Shown piece after piece: positions 49,007 to 62,000 of a DNA stretch of 64,000 nt. The stretch is from Globodera rostochiensis (Eukaryota > Nematoda > Chromadorea > Rhabditida > Heteroderidae), in the NCBI GenBank assembly GCA_018350325.1, contig JAEVLN010000005.1, forward strand, positions 1,560,142 through 1,624,141, read 5' to 3'. How positions within the stretch are numbered: position 1 is the first letter of the stretch; each line of letters opens with the position of its first letter. Position numbers and translations under genes: made by a program. Under the pieces are notes generated by a model. The model ran no database searches. It saw nothing but the letters and a program-made list of their open reading frames with translations, and was not told where the DNA came from.

Positions 49007-52000
49007 TTATTGAAATCCGAAAGGTAAGACATCCAATCCTCTAGAGACGATGCCTTTCTTCAAAACGGGTAAATATTTTTTTTGAAAATCCCTCGTTGTT
49101 ATCCGCGACTTCTTGGTCGCCCCAATTTTTCGATATTGAAAGTTGTGAGGCTGATTGGCCCCAAAGTTCATGATCATCTTCCGAAAATCATTGTATTGGA
49201 AGTTTTTGCAGTTCTGCATGTCCAGAGTGATGCCTCGAAGCTTTAGAATGTGCTTCATTTTTCCCGTACGCTCTTCTCGCATTTTGAGACCCCATTGTTT
49301 TGGTCCGCCGAAAATGGGAAAAACCATTTTTAAGAAAAAAAAAGCCCTTGTAAAAAATACTCACCAGAGCAAAACTCTTCAATTTCATAGGCACCAAACT
49401 CTTGCTGCATCATCCCCAAATAGTCGCCAGTTTCCAACGGGAGACTGTTTCTCTCATGCAGAACGATGCAAGAATCCGTGTCTTGGGGTTATAAAATAAT
49501 GAATCAGAATTCTTAATGTTTACCGGTGTAAAGGAGTTTGGCGCCTGGCGTTTGTTCAACTTGGTCCATGAACTTTAGCAACACCAATCGTGCGGAAGAA
49601 GTTGTCCAACTTGTAAAAATGTTTTAATGAAAAAAGCATATTTTCTTACAGCGATATTAAAATATTGCTGCACGAGTGCTCGCTGACAAAGTCAGTCTTC
49701 TCACAATAATTTACACGAAGAGACATTTCGGACATTTTTGTGGCTTGCAAGATCTCGATTCGATGATCGTAGACCATTTTGTAAAATTCTGCAGGGCTTC
49801 GAGTGATCAAATTTTTTCCCAATTTGTTGCGCATTGAAAATTTCTATCAATAAAAATAAATTATACAAAAAAAAATGTAAAAAATAATACTTACACCCCA
49901 CAAAGAATTGAGGCAAATCTACGAATAAAAAAAAATGAGCGCTTTATTTTTAAAAGAATATACTTACTTTAGCAATGTAACGCAATCCTGGATTCCATAC
50001 AACCTAATGAAATTAATTGGTTTTTACTCCTTAAGAAATTTAAATAAAAAAAAACCTTTTCAAGTCGAATTTCCACTTTATATTTTTCCTTATATTTTTG
50101 AACAAATTCCAATTTTTGTTCGTTGGTTTGAACTCCCGGAGGAAAACCGCTTGCCTCAACCTTGAGCTGAAGAAATAAGCGCACGTAATCTTTGAAAATG
50201 TGATCCGAAAATTTTTCAAAGTGCCTAAATCGAGAGGATTTTTGATTGATTTTTTTTTACCATACCACGCGCGATAGAAACGGTCAACCACATAATTTTT
50301 ACGAAGGGCTTAATTTACAGATATTTTTTAATTTAATAAAATATGAAATTACCCTCCTCTAGCTCAATATGGGTTACAGTCGAAACAAAGCCGCGTTGGG
50401 CCTCCGAGTGTGGACAATTGTAATCGGGATTATTTTGCATACCCTTCTTTTGAAAATTTTGGGCGCAACGAAAACAAAGGCCAAAAATGAGCTGATTTGC
50501 AATCTTCAATGGCAGTACAGGAATGTTCAGCTTCCTGGGCGGTATGATCCTGACTTTTAAAAGTCCCTTGTAAGGGACGTCTTCAGGTTTTGACCTGAAA
50601 TCCAAAAAAATAGACAAAGAATAGAGTGAGTCTGACCATAAAACGTTGGTCTCAGACACGTGTGGGCGAATGATGTGAGGCATTCCAATAGGGTATTGGG
50701 TGGTAAAATTACAAAAAGGGTATAAACTGAAAAATAAAAAATAAAGGTTTTAATGACAAAACGAACCTAACGATATCGAAAACTGAAATTTTCGAATTTT
50801 CAGTGGCCTTGGCATAAAGAGATATGGGGCCAGTTCTACCGCCAGCATACGCTTGGCGCTTACATTTAAACGAAATTATTTTAATTATCTTAGAACATAC
50901 CGGATCAATGGGTCCCTTTTCGTTAGCCTAAAAAATTTTTTTTCTAGGATTTCGTTTTTTCTTACCAAATCTTCAAAAAATTCCTTCATTTTGCTGTCCT
51001 TTTTCAATTGTTCGTAAATTTCATGTTCCCTAAATTGTGATTTCTTATCGCTTGAAAAACTTTGTTTTATTACCAAATTGTTTCAACATTAATATATTTG
51101 CCTTGTTCGTTTGGTAACTTCAATTTTAGGATTCTATGCCACGTTTGGTCATTTAATTCTTTTGCTGTCCTGTTATCGACCAATTTGTCTTCGTTTTTAT
51201 AACATTCAAGACACCCTTAATTAAAGTAATAAGTAACAATTTATATTTTTGTCATTACCGTGATAATAACAGCCAAGGACCTCGATTGCTTTATTTTGCT
51301 CTTCTATAAAAGCGTCCAATTTTTTGCCGTTAAAACGAACTTCAGCTCCGTTTCCCGCATGCTGTATATTAAGCCCGTCACGCAAGGCCCGGTACTCAAA
51401 ATACTTTATTGCTAATACGCTGGCCGTGTCCGAGCGCTCATATCCCCTCTCAGGAACAATCGCAATCTCGTTGTCGCGAAGAAACATGCTTTTGAAAACT
51501 TGCATGCAAACGCCCGCCAAAGTTGTGCCTCCAAGCAAAACATCAGCGCCTTTTGTCACATGTTCCATGAACAGACGACGGAATGCCAAAAGCGCGCACA
51601 TCAAAATTTCTGTGTCGTTCCGTGTGTAGATTCGAAGTTCATCCGGCAAATAAAAGGACATTTTGTCGCTGTTTTCGTCGTGCCATTTTGAAAACTCCTC
51701 AAACTTTTTTTCGCTCATTGACTCTGGCGAATAGTAGCATTTATCAGGCAATGTGTCGAGCCGGACATTGTAGTTGCTCTTTTTGTTGAAGAGGTAAGGG
51801 AAAAACGGCTTATCTTGGCAGTTGAGTCCAAAAGTTAACGGCAATTGGGCAAGCGGGATTGACCAAAGGAGAAAAGAGTCGCGAAAGATGCAGCAAGAAT
51901 GTTTTGGGCTGTTTTTAACTTTAAATTCGTAAATTTTCATCCCTTGCATCAGCGGTTCAGGCCTTCGATTTGTTTTACACAAATATTCAAAAACAAAGTG

Positions 52001-52643
52001 GCTGTCAAACCTGAAAAAAATTTTTGTAAATAATTAATATTTCAATTACCTTCCACCATTGTGAGACCAGACAATTGTGTCGTATTTTTTGTCAAACGAT
52101 GTGAGCAACCATTCGGAAAAGTTGGGGATTGGATCATGTCCCTCCGCCTCACTCCAATCCAGCAAACGTTGCGGCCCGCAGATTATACAATCGTCCATCT
52201 CGCCCTTGTCCGAACATACAGTGCACGTGATTCTCAGTGATATGTAGTTGACTTGGTGTTCATTGACGAGAGTCGAGTTATCATAGCCTGTCGAATCCTG
52301 AGTTGTTTCGCAGTCGAAAACGCAAATTCGATAATCCTTCTTGGCAATCTTCTTTTTTTGGATGAAACAGCCACGTTTCTGCGGATGGAAAACAAAGCAA
52401 CGCTTGCAGTACGTACTGGCGCAATCGTGCGGATTTTTTGAGTCAACCAAATAGGCTCTGCCACAGTCTTCCTTTTGACAACGCTTCCACATTTTGCAAG
52501 TCCGGGGTTTATGCCGTTGGAAGCACATTTCATTGAAAAAAGGACGGAAACAGTCCTCGCATTCAACTGCGAATCCCTCAGTCTTCTGACAACTTCCCTG
52601 CCCAACTCTTGAGCATTGGTAACAACGACCCTTGCAGTTGAAC
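49007..52643 (-). CDS. polB: Protein-primed DNA polymerase B (A), about 15 exons, 5' end missing
   Basis: Runs on the minus strand from the N gap to the stop at 49007. Exons with good borders include 52643-52050, 52010-51259, 51215-51074, 51029-50966, 50927-50901, 50858-50767, 50726-50351, 50308-50266, 50224-50056, 50003-49970, 49918-49895, 49843-49650, 49609-49524 and 49481-49365, then a last exon to 49007. Motifs: zinc cluster ECEDCFRPFF, ExoI FDCETTQ, ExoII HNGGR-FDS, ExoIII YTRNDTEIL, Pol A DIVS-LYPF, Pol B LNSLWG and Pol C YTG/DTDS region. The final intron lacks an obvious AG acceptor (near 49310), a possible defect. The N-terminal few hundred residues are lost in the gap. Confidence 0.82.
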
Positions 52644-52653
52644 NNNNNNNNNN
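52644..52653. other. Assembly gap (10 N)
   Basis: Ten Ns, evidently a fixed-length placeholder. The coding frame of PolB enters the gap on the left, and unrelated repeated DNA starts directly on its right. Confidence 0.99.
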
Positions 52654-55465
52654 AATTATCAAGAAATTTAATTAAATCAAGATTATGAGAAATGATGAAC
52701 GGACACGAAGAAATTCGAATCCAAACCTCTTAAAGAGGTCGGATCGTTCGATCTCACCATCACAAACAATCGTTCACCGATAATTAAAGCATCCAAACCG
52801 GACTAACCTAAAAACCCCCAAAAGCGCCCCCCCATGCAGTGGCCAATTTCTATGATCTCACCGCCTAAAACCAAAAATCAAGACCCAAGCCCCAACAATC
52901 CCGTTGAATTTCAGACAAAAAAAAAGACTGTTTGAATCAAAGCAAACCCATTGAAGCTTCCCAACCCGTTGATTGGCATCCCAAACCCAAAAATAACTTT
53001 GCCAAACATTTATTGCGATCCCAATCTTTCAAGCACATTTCGTCCCCTGTAAAAGGTGCTTGGGAAAATGTAATCCCCACTTATGTATTTAAGGTTGTTC
53101 ATGTAAGGATGTGAGTGTTCCGTTGCTTGGAAGTGGACGGTTAAAACGCCTATGGCGGGGGCAAAACATCATCCATATACAAGAAGTCAAATTTAACGTC
53201 ACTTTAGCATCCCTTGGAAGAGCTGCCCACGGGGATTGGGTGAAAATCATGCCTTCGATTCCCACCCGGGATTACCATTTTGCCCAGCCATGTATACGGT
53301 TATGAATTTCCTTAACCGTAACTCCTCGTCTTCAAACTTTTATAAACGTTAACCGTCTGTAACTGTTCGACCGAAAAAATCTAATAACCGTTAACCGCCC
53401 GTAACCGTGCCCTTTGAAAATTTCTAACCGTTAACCGCCCGCGGTTATCCGTGGTTTTCCATCATTTAAAAATAATTATTCAAACCAAATTTTTTCCGTT
53501 CGTGATGTATCTCTTTATTAAATTAAATAGAAATTAATAAGAAATTTATTAAAATTTGTTTAAAGAATCAGCAAGAAGTAGCTTCGAAACTTTCCCTTAG
53601 GTCAGGTTAAATCGCCTGAATCCATAGTCTAACGCGATTCCTCCCACTCTTTGTACTGCTTAGCAATAATTCTTTTTTCTCGCTCAAAATATCATCCGCC
53701 AACTCGTAACCTTCTGTTTATCATTTTTCTCAACGGTAGTTCGATTTGCTGACCCACGGATTTCCCATATTTATGAATCGATTTATATATTTTCAAATAT
53801 TAAACTTCAAGTTCTAGCACAAGTTGACGGCCTTGCTGAAAAGATTTCTCATCGGTGGGGAAGCGGAATTTCTCAAAGAGCTCCCGCTTTCTATGCAATA
53901 TTCTCCCAACATTTGAGCAAATTGCGACTTTTCTACCCCGGAGAGTTGCTGAGGGAAAAATGCTGACAATTTTTAAGACGTCGTTGCATCATACGGGCGT
54001 TTTCTCGACTTGCGTCCTTCAGAATGTGCACTAAATAGATATTTTCAAGATGCTAGAAATTATAAAAGAATTTGATTGATCCGCTGGGGTATTTTGATAC
54101 AATGTTTCAATCGTTATTTTTGGAAATAATAAATTCTATTTGTCAATTTGAATAGTCCTCGGCTTCATTGCCCTCTTTGTTGTAGTACGGCGCAGATATT
54201 TCGGGCAATAAGTCTTTTTGCGTCTTGTACAAAAGTTTTGTTTAGTTCTTCTTTTTCTCCAGCATCAAAATTTGCATGATTTCCTCCTGTGAACTCGTAA
54301 GGAACTTTATTTGGCTATTATTTCACCACATCAACATTTAAAAAAAAATTTATTTGCATATTTAGGTAAACATTGGATAATGATTGGTATGGACTTAGGT
54401 GAATGTGAATAAAAGTGTTCGATATTAGAAAGGCAAATCGTCTTAACAAATTTTCTTCAGCAGCCAAAAAATAACGGATACAACCGTTTACCTCGGTTTG
54501 AGAGGTCATCACCGTTAACCGACAGTAACTGCCCGTCATCAAAATTTCATAATCGTTAACCGCCCGTAACAACGACCTTCGTTAAAATTCCATAACCGTT
54601 ATCTGCGTGTAACCGCCGACAACCGCGCGTAACCGCGGTTAAGAATAACTTTATCCATGCCAGATTTTGCCAATTCGGGAATTTCACTACCTGAGTACAT
54701 ACTCAAATAACCGGCTACGAAAACTGACTCTTCACAAATTCTGGTACAACCGAGAACTGGGTACAAAAACCTGCGGTTTAAACGGCCTGAATATTGGGCC
54801 AATTTTTTGATTAATTTTAAATGATATTCAATTTATAGCTCACTATGAAAAAGTCTAGCTCATCCATTAAAATCTTTATTTATGTTTTTATCGGAGTTAT
54901 TACCACTCTCCTATTGAAATTGTCAAAGCGAACGGAAATTGGTGGCTCGAAAAGGTAATTTGTAAATTTAGGGTGCAACAATTTCGAAAACAATTGCCTC
55001 CATATTATTGAATTTTTGACTAAGTACATTTGCATATCCGTTAAACAATTCACATTTTTAGATATTTACTTCACTTACAAAATATTCTGTACGACTTATG
55101 CAAAACGTCGGCTGCAGGCACGAATCGAACACACGACCTTCGGTGCTGTGATCACCTCCTCCTTATCCAATGCTGTTATCGTCTTAGCAAAAACCGAATT
55201 CACATTGGCCCTCAAGCTTATGGTTCTTACGATCCCCACATTGGATCTCAAGCCGTCACAAATAGCTGGCCACGCGCTCTTCCTTACACTCTTTCCCCCA
55301 CGGCACCTGTCCCTCGACCCAACCTTTCAATTGTATGGCCAATCAGCCGTTGTCGTCGTCGGGCAAAAATCTGATGCTACCAGTAAGAAATATTTATAAA
55401 AATAGCACTGAACTGGATTAAAACCCACCACAATTGGTGCATTGGTCATCTTCGGACAAAGAGAC
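52654..55465. repeat. 2.8-kb direct repeat, copy 1
   Basis: Starts at the gap edge with AATTATCAAG. It is repeated without visible difference 2,812 bp further on. It contains AACCGTTAACCGCCCGTAACCG-type simple repeats (53300-53460 and 54475-54645) and a tRNA-like T-arm on the minus strand near 55111-55165. There is one short ORF (54846) with a hydrophobic segment. No recognised gene. Confidence 0.9.
54846..54959 (+). CDS. Short ORF with hydrophobic segment (repeat copy 1)
   Basis: 37 codons: Lys/Ser start, hydrophobic IFIYVFIGVITTLLL, then a basic end directly before GGTAAT, which could be a donor site. It might be the first exon of a secreted or membrane protein; no partner exon found. The identical copy is at 57658. 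Confidence 0.2.
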
Positions 55466-58275
55466 AATTATCAAGAAATTTAATTAAATCAAGATTATGA
55501 GAAATGATGAACGGACACGAAGAAATTCGAATCCAAACCTCTTAAAGAGGTCGGATCGTTCGATCTCACCATCACAAACAATCGTTCACCGATAATTAAA
55601 GCATCCAAACCGGACTAACCTAAAAACCCCCAAAAGCGCCCCCCCATGCAGTGGCCAATTTCTATGATCTCACCGCCTAAAACCAAAAATCAAGACCCAA
55701 GCCCCAACAATCCCGTTGAATTTCAGACAAAAAAAAAGACTGTTTGAATCAAAGCAAACCCATTGAAGCTTCCCAACCCGTTGATTGGCATCCCAAACCC
55801 AAAAATAACTTTGCCAAACATTTATTGCGATCCCAATCTTTCAAGCACATTTCGTCCCCTGTAAAAGGTGCTTGGGAAAATGTAATCCCCACTTATGTAT
55901 TTAAGGTTGTTCATGTAAGGATGTGAGTGTTCCGTTGCTTGGAAGTGGACGGTTAAAACGCCTATGGCGGGGGCAAAACATCATCCATATACAAGAAGTC
56001 AAATTTAACGTCACTTTAGCATCCCTTGGAAGAGCTGCCCACGGGGATTGGGTGAAAATCATGCCTTCGATTCCCACCCGGGATTACCATTTTGCCCAGC
56101 CATGTATACGGTTATGAATTTCCTTAACCGTAACTCCTCGTCTTCAAACTTTTATAAACGTTAACCGTCTGTAACTGTTCGACCGAAAAAATCTAATAAC
56201 CGTTAACCGCCCGTAACCGTGCCCTTTGAAAATTTCTAACCGTTAACCGCCCGCGGTTATCCGTGGTTTTCCATCATTTAAAAATAATTATTCAAACCAA
56301 ATTTTTTCCGTTCGTGATGTATCTCTTTATTAAATTAAATAGAAATTAATAAGAAATTTATTAAAATTTGTTTAAAGAATCAGCAAGAAGTAGCTTCGAA
56401 ACTTTCCCTTAGGTCAGGTTAAATCGCCTGAATCCATAGTCTAACGCGATTCCTCCCACTCTTTGTACTGCTTAGCAATAATTCTTTTTTCTCGCTCAAA
56501 ATATCATCCGCCAACTCGTAACCTTCTGTTTATCATTTTTCTCAACGGTAGTTCGATTTGCTGACCCACGGATTTCCCATATTTATGAATCGATTTATAT
56601 ATTTTCAAATATTAAACTTCAAGTTCTAGCACAAGTTGACGGCCTTGCTGAAAAGATTTCTCATCGGTGGGGAAGCGGAATTTCTCAAAGAGCTCCCGCT
56701 TTCTATGCAATATTCTCCCAACATTTGAGCAAATTGCGACTTTTCTACCCCGGAGAGTTGCTGAGGGAAAAATGCTGACAATTTTTAAGACGTCGTTGCA
56801 TCATACGGGCGTTTTCTCGACTTGCGTCCTTCAGAATGTGCACTAAATAGATATTTTCAAGATGCTAGAAATTATAAAAGAATTTGATTGATCCGCTGGG
56901 GTATTTTGATACAATGTTTCAATCGTTATTTTTGGAAATAATAAATTCTATTTGTCAATTTGAATAGTCCTCGGCTTCATTGCCCTCTTTGTTGTAGTAC
57001 GGCGCAGATATTTCGGGCAATAAGTCTTTTTGCGTCTTGTACAAAAGTTTTGTTTAGTTCTTCTTTTTCTCCAGCATCAAAATTTGCATGATTTCCTCCT
57101 GTGAACTCGTAAGGAACTTTATTTGGCTATTATTTCACCACATCAACATTTAAAAAAAAATTTATTTGCATATTTAGGTAAACATTGGATAATGATTGGT
57201 ATGGACTTAGGTGAATGTGAATAAAAGTGTTCGATATTAGAAAGGCAAATCGTCTTAACAAATTTTCTTCAGCAGCCAAAAAATAACGGATACAACCGTT
57301 TACCTCGGTTTGAGAGGTCATCACCGTTAACCGACAGTAACTGCCCGTCATCAAAATTTCATAATCGTTAACCGCCCGTAACAACGACCTTCGTTAAAAT
57401 TCCATAACCGTTATCTGCGTGTAACCGCCGACAACCGCGCGTAACCGCGGTTAAGAATAACTTTATCCATGCCAGATTTTGCCAATTCGGGAATTTCACT
57501 ACCTGAGTACATACTCAAATAACCGGCTACGAAAACTGACTCTTCACAAATTCTGGTACAACCGAGAACTGGGTACAAAAACCTGCGGTTTAAACGGCCT
57601 GAATATTGGGCCAATTTTTTGATTAATTTTAAATGATATTCAATTTATAGCTCACTATGAAAAAGTCTAGCTCATCCATTAAAATCTTTATTTATGTTTT
57701 TATCGGAGTTATTACCACTCTCCTATTGAAATTGTCAAAGCGAACGGAAATTGGTGGCTCGAAAAGGTAATTTGTAAATTTAGGGTGCAACAATTTCGAA
57801 AACAATTGCCTCCATATTATTGAATTTTTGACTAAGTACATTTGCATATCCGTTAAACAATTCACATTTTTAGATATTTACTTCACTTACAAAATATTCT
57901 GTACGACTTATGCAAAACGTCGGCTGCAGGCACGAATCGAACACACGACCTTCGGTGCTGTGATCACCTCCTCCTTATCCAATGCTGTTATCGTCTTAGC
58001 AAAAACCGAATTCACATTGGCCCTCAAGCTTATGGTTCTTACGATCCCCACATTGGATCTCAAGCCGTCACAAATAGCTGGCCACGCGCTCTTCCTTACA
58101 CTCTTTCCCCCACGGCACCTGTCCCTCGACCCAACCTTTCAATTGTATGGCCAATCAGCCGTTGTCGTCGTCGGGCAAAAATCTGATGCTACCAGTAAGA
58201 AATATTTATAAAAATAGCACTGAACTGGATTAAAACCCACCACAATTGGTGCATTGGTCATCTTCGGACAAAGAG
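55466..58275. repeat. 2.8-kb direct repeat, copy 2
   Basis: Second copy. It ends at TTCGGACAAAGAG, after which GC-rich coding-like DNA begins, whereas copy 1 at that point runs into copy 2. All ORFs inside the two copies translate identically. Confidence 0.9.
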
Positions 58276-58817
58276 CGGACCCAGGCGGAGGTGGAGCGTG
58301 CGGAGGCGGCCGAGCGGAAGAAAGCCGAAAAACAACGGCGCCGCGACCGCAAAGCTAGGGAGGAGGCGGAGCGAACTCGCGCAATCACTCGATTGCGCGA
58401 AGACTACCGCAATTCGGTGAATGCCGTCAGGTCCGGGCAGTACCGGATGAATTGGACGCCCACGTCGACAATGATCCGGATCGCACGGATGGTGAGCTTT
58501 ACATTTTTAATTAATTCGTTAATAAGCATTAACATTTTTTTATTTAGGGCATGCCCGGCGAGCAGGCGCCGCCGCCTTTCGTCAGCGCAACTTTCTACGA
58601 ATCCACGCGCGCCGTGCCGCCGCCCATGGATCCCCGACTACAGCGCCAACTGCAGCCGGCGCCGACGACATTGCGCCCGCCAGCGACTCGGGCACCACCA
58701 TCGACGCGCCCGCCAACACCAGCACCTGCGGCGCGCCCGCCGTCGCTCTTCTCTGGCGGCTTGCTGCCATTGCCGCCACCGCCGGTGCCGCCGACGCGCG
58801 TCAGTAGGCAGGCTTGA
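58276..58817 (+). CDS. Gene fragment: Glu/Arg coiled coil plus Pro-rich tail
   Basis: GC-rich reading frame entering from the left without a start: a highly charged helical stretch (VERAEAAERKKAEKQRRRDR and so on, likely coiled coil), then SVNAVRSGQYRMNWTPTS. A 56-bp intron (58492-58547, GTGAGC...TTTAG) leads to an exon rich in Pro/Ala/Arg ending SLFSGGLLPLPPPP and a stop at 58817. The 5' part is missing, presumably cut by the duplication junction. GC content is like element B, unlike the neighbourhood. Family unknown. Confidence 0.45.
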
Positions 58818-58907
58818 TGGCCAGGTATTTGTAGTGGGCTTTGATAGGCTTACGGTAGACCTTGTTTATAATTTATTTAAAAAAATAAGCATTTCAAATT
58901 TTGGGTT

Positions 58908-58986
58908 GGTTCCATTTGGGTATACGGTAGCTACAGTACACTGTGGGTACAGTATACTGAGAGCTACCGTATACCCAAATGGAACC
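58908..58986. repeat. Perfect 25-bp inverted repeat
   Basis: Arms 58908-58932 (GGTTCCATTTGGGTATACGG plus TAGCT) and 58962-58986 are exact reverse complements around a 29-bp spacer that is itself partly palindromic. The arms contain TACGGTAG/CTACCGTA, the motif that marks both ends of element B. Confidence 0.85.
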
Positions 58987-59002
58987 TTATACTACTGGTG
59001 TT

Positions 59003-62000
59003 TTAACCGGTTACAAAAACCGGATATTAACCAGTTCAAAGGGTATTTTCCGGTTACGAATACGAGGGTTTATTTTAACCGGTTACAAAAACCGGGTATT
59101 AACCGGTGCAAAGGATATTTGATCCGGTTACAAAAACGGGTATTTTAACCGGTTACAAAAACCGGGTATTAAAACCGGGTATTAACCGGTTCAAAGGGTA
59201 TTTTCCGGTTACAAAGACGGGTATTTTAACCGGTTACAAAAACCGGGTATTAACCGGTGCAAAGGATATTTTGTCCGGTTACAAAAATGGGTACAAAGAC
59301 GGGTATTTTAACCGGTTAAAAACCGGATATTAACCAGTTCAAAGGATATTTGATCCGGTTACAAAGACGGGTATTTTAACCGGTTACAAAAACCGGGTAT
59401 TAACCGGTGCAAAGGATATTTTGTCCGGTTACAAAAATGGGTACAAAGACGGGTATTTTAACCGGTTAAAAACCGGATATTAACCAGTTCAAAGGATATT
59501 TGATCCGGTTACAAAAACGGGTATTTTAACCGGTTACAAAAACCGGGTATTAACCAGTTCGAAGGATATTTGATCCGGTTACAAAGACGGGTATTTTAAC
59601 CGGTTACAAAACCGGGTATTAAAACCGGGTATTAACCGGTTCAAAGGATATTTTATCCGGTTACAAAGACGGGTATTTTAACCGGTTACCAAAACCGGGT
59701 ATTAACCGGTTCAAAGTGTATTTTCCGGTTACAAAGACGGGTATTTTAACCGGTTACCAAAACCGGGTATTAACCGGTTCAAAGGGTATTTTCCGGATAC
59801 AAAGACGGGTATTTTAACCGGTTACAAAACCAGGTATTAACCGGTGCAAAGGATATTTTATCCGGTTACAAAGACGGGTATTTTAACCGGTTACAAAAAC
59901 CGGGTATTAACCAGTTGAAATATTTTATCCGGTTACAAAGACGGGTATTTTAACCGGCTACAAAAACCGGGTATTAACCAGTTCAAAGGGTATTTTCCGG
60001 TTACAAAGACGGGTATTTTAACCGGTTACAAAAACCGGGTATTAACAGAAGCAAGGATATTTTGTCCGGTTACAAAAATGGGTACAAAGACGGGTATTTT
60101 AACCGGTTACAAAACCGGATATTAACCAGTTCAAAGGGTATTTTCCGGTTACGAATACGAGGGTTTATTTTAACCGGTTACAAAAACCGGGTATTAACCG
60201 GTGCAAAGGATATTTGATCCGGTTACAAAAACGGGTATTTTAACCGGTTACAAAAACCGGTTACAAAAACCGGGTATTAACCAGTTCAAAGGATATTTGA
60301 TCCGGTTACAAAAACGGGTATTTTAACCGGTTACAAAAACCGGGTATTAACCAGTTCAAAGGATATTTGATCCGGTTACAAAAACGGGTATTTTAACCGG
60401 TTACAAAAACCGGGTATTAAAACCGGGTATTAACCGGTTCAAAGGATATTTTATCTGGTTACAAAAACGGGTATTTTACCGGGTTACAAAAACCGGGTAT
60501 TAAACGGTGCAAGGATATTTTATCCGGTTACAAAGACGGGTATTTTAACCGGTTACAAAAACCGGGTATTAACCAGTTGAAATATTTTATCCGGTTACAA
60601 AGACGGGTATTTTAACCGGCTACAAAAACCGGGTATTAACCAGTTCAAAGGGTATTTTCCGGTTACAAAGACGGGTATTTTAACCGGTTACAAAAACCGG
60701 GTATTAACCGGTGCAAGGATATTTTATCCGGTTACAAAGACGGGTATTTTAACCGATTACAAAAACCGGGTATTAACCAGTTGAAATATTTTATCCGGTT
60801 ACAAAGACTGGTATTTTAACCGGCTACAAAAACCGGGTATTAACCGGTGCAAAGTGTATTTTCCGGTTACAAAGACGGTTATTTTAACCGGTTACCAAAA
60901 CCGGGTATTAACCGGTTCAAAGGGTATTTTCCGGATACAAAGACGGGTATTTTAACCGGTTACAAAAACCAGGTATTAACCGGTGCAAAGGATATTTTAT
61001 CCGGTTACAAAGACGGGTATTTTAACCGGTTACAAAAACCAGGTATTAACCGGTGCAAAGGATATTTTATCCGGTTACAAAGACGGGTATTTTAACCGGT
61101 TACAAAAACCGGGTATTAACCGGTGCAAGGATATTTTATCCGGTTACAAAGACGGGTATTTTAACCGGTTACAAAACCGGATATTAACCAGTTCAAAGGG
61201 TATTTTCCGGTTACGAATACGAGGGTTTATTTTAACCGGTTACAAAAACCGGGTATTAACCGGTGCAAAGGATATTTGATCCGGTTACAAAAACGGGTAT
61301 TTTAACCGGTTACAAAAACCGGGTATTAACCAGTTCAAAGGATATTTGATCCGGTTACAAAAACGGGTATTTTAACCGGTTACAAAAACCGGGTATTAAC
61401 CAGTTCAAAGGATATTTGATCCGGTTACAAAAACGGGTATTTTAACCGGTTACAAAAACCGGGTATTAAAACCGGGTATTAACCGGTTCAAAGGATATTT
61501 TATCTGGTTACAAAAACGGGTATTTTACCGGGTTACAAAAACCGGGTATTAAACGGTGCAAGGATATTTTATCCGGTTACAAAGACGGGTATTTTAACCG
61601 GTTACAAAAACCGGGTATTAACCAGTTGAAATATTTTATCCGGTTACAAAGACGGGTATTTTAACCGGCTACAAAAACCGGGTATTAACCAGTTCAAAGG
61701 GTATTTTCCGGTTACAAAGACGGGTATTTTAACCGGTTACCAAAACCGGGTATTAACCGGTTCAAAGGGTATTTTCCGGATACAAAGACGGGTATTTTAA
61801 CCGGTTACAAAAACCAGGTATTAACCGGTGCAAAGGATATTTTATCCGGTTACAAAGACGGGTATTTTAACCGGTTACAAAAACCGGGTATTAACCGGTG
61901 CAAGGATATTTTATCCGGTTACAAAGACGGGTATTTTAACCGGTTACAAAAACCGGGTATTAACCAGTTCAAAGGATATTTGATCCGGTTACAAAAACGG

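Larger units (their letters stand above)
15781..52643. mobile_element. Maverick/Polinton element A (AT-rich), split by element B and cut by a gap
   Basis: Contains the full Polinton hallmark set in AT-rich sequence: packaging ATPase, integrase, penton-like and double-jelly-roll-position capsid proteins, adenain-like protease and protein-primed PolB. It also has a PAZ protein, a Pif1 helicase and a membrane protein. It is interrupted from 18825 to 39828 by element B. The outer boundaries are not determined: no terminal inverted repeat pair was found, and the right end is lost at the N run. Without B, the visible part is about 15.9 kb. Confidence 0.85.

Noticed and set aside
55111..55165. tRNA-like T-arm and possible anticodon arm on the minus strand (also at 57923)
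   Set aside because: The TTCGATT loop and a pairing T-stem are present, but no matching acceptor stem or clear D-arm was found; at most a tRNA-derived relic.
60847..61279. Open frames with GYKDGYFNRLQKPG repeats
   Set aside because: Translation of the satellite; no start context or conservation beyond the DNA repeat.
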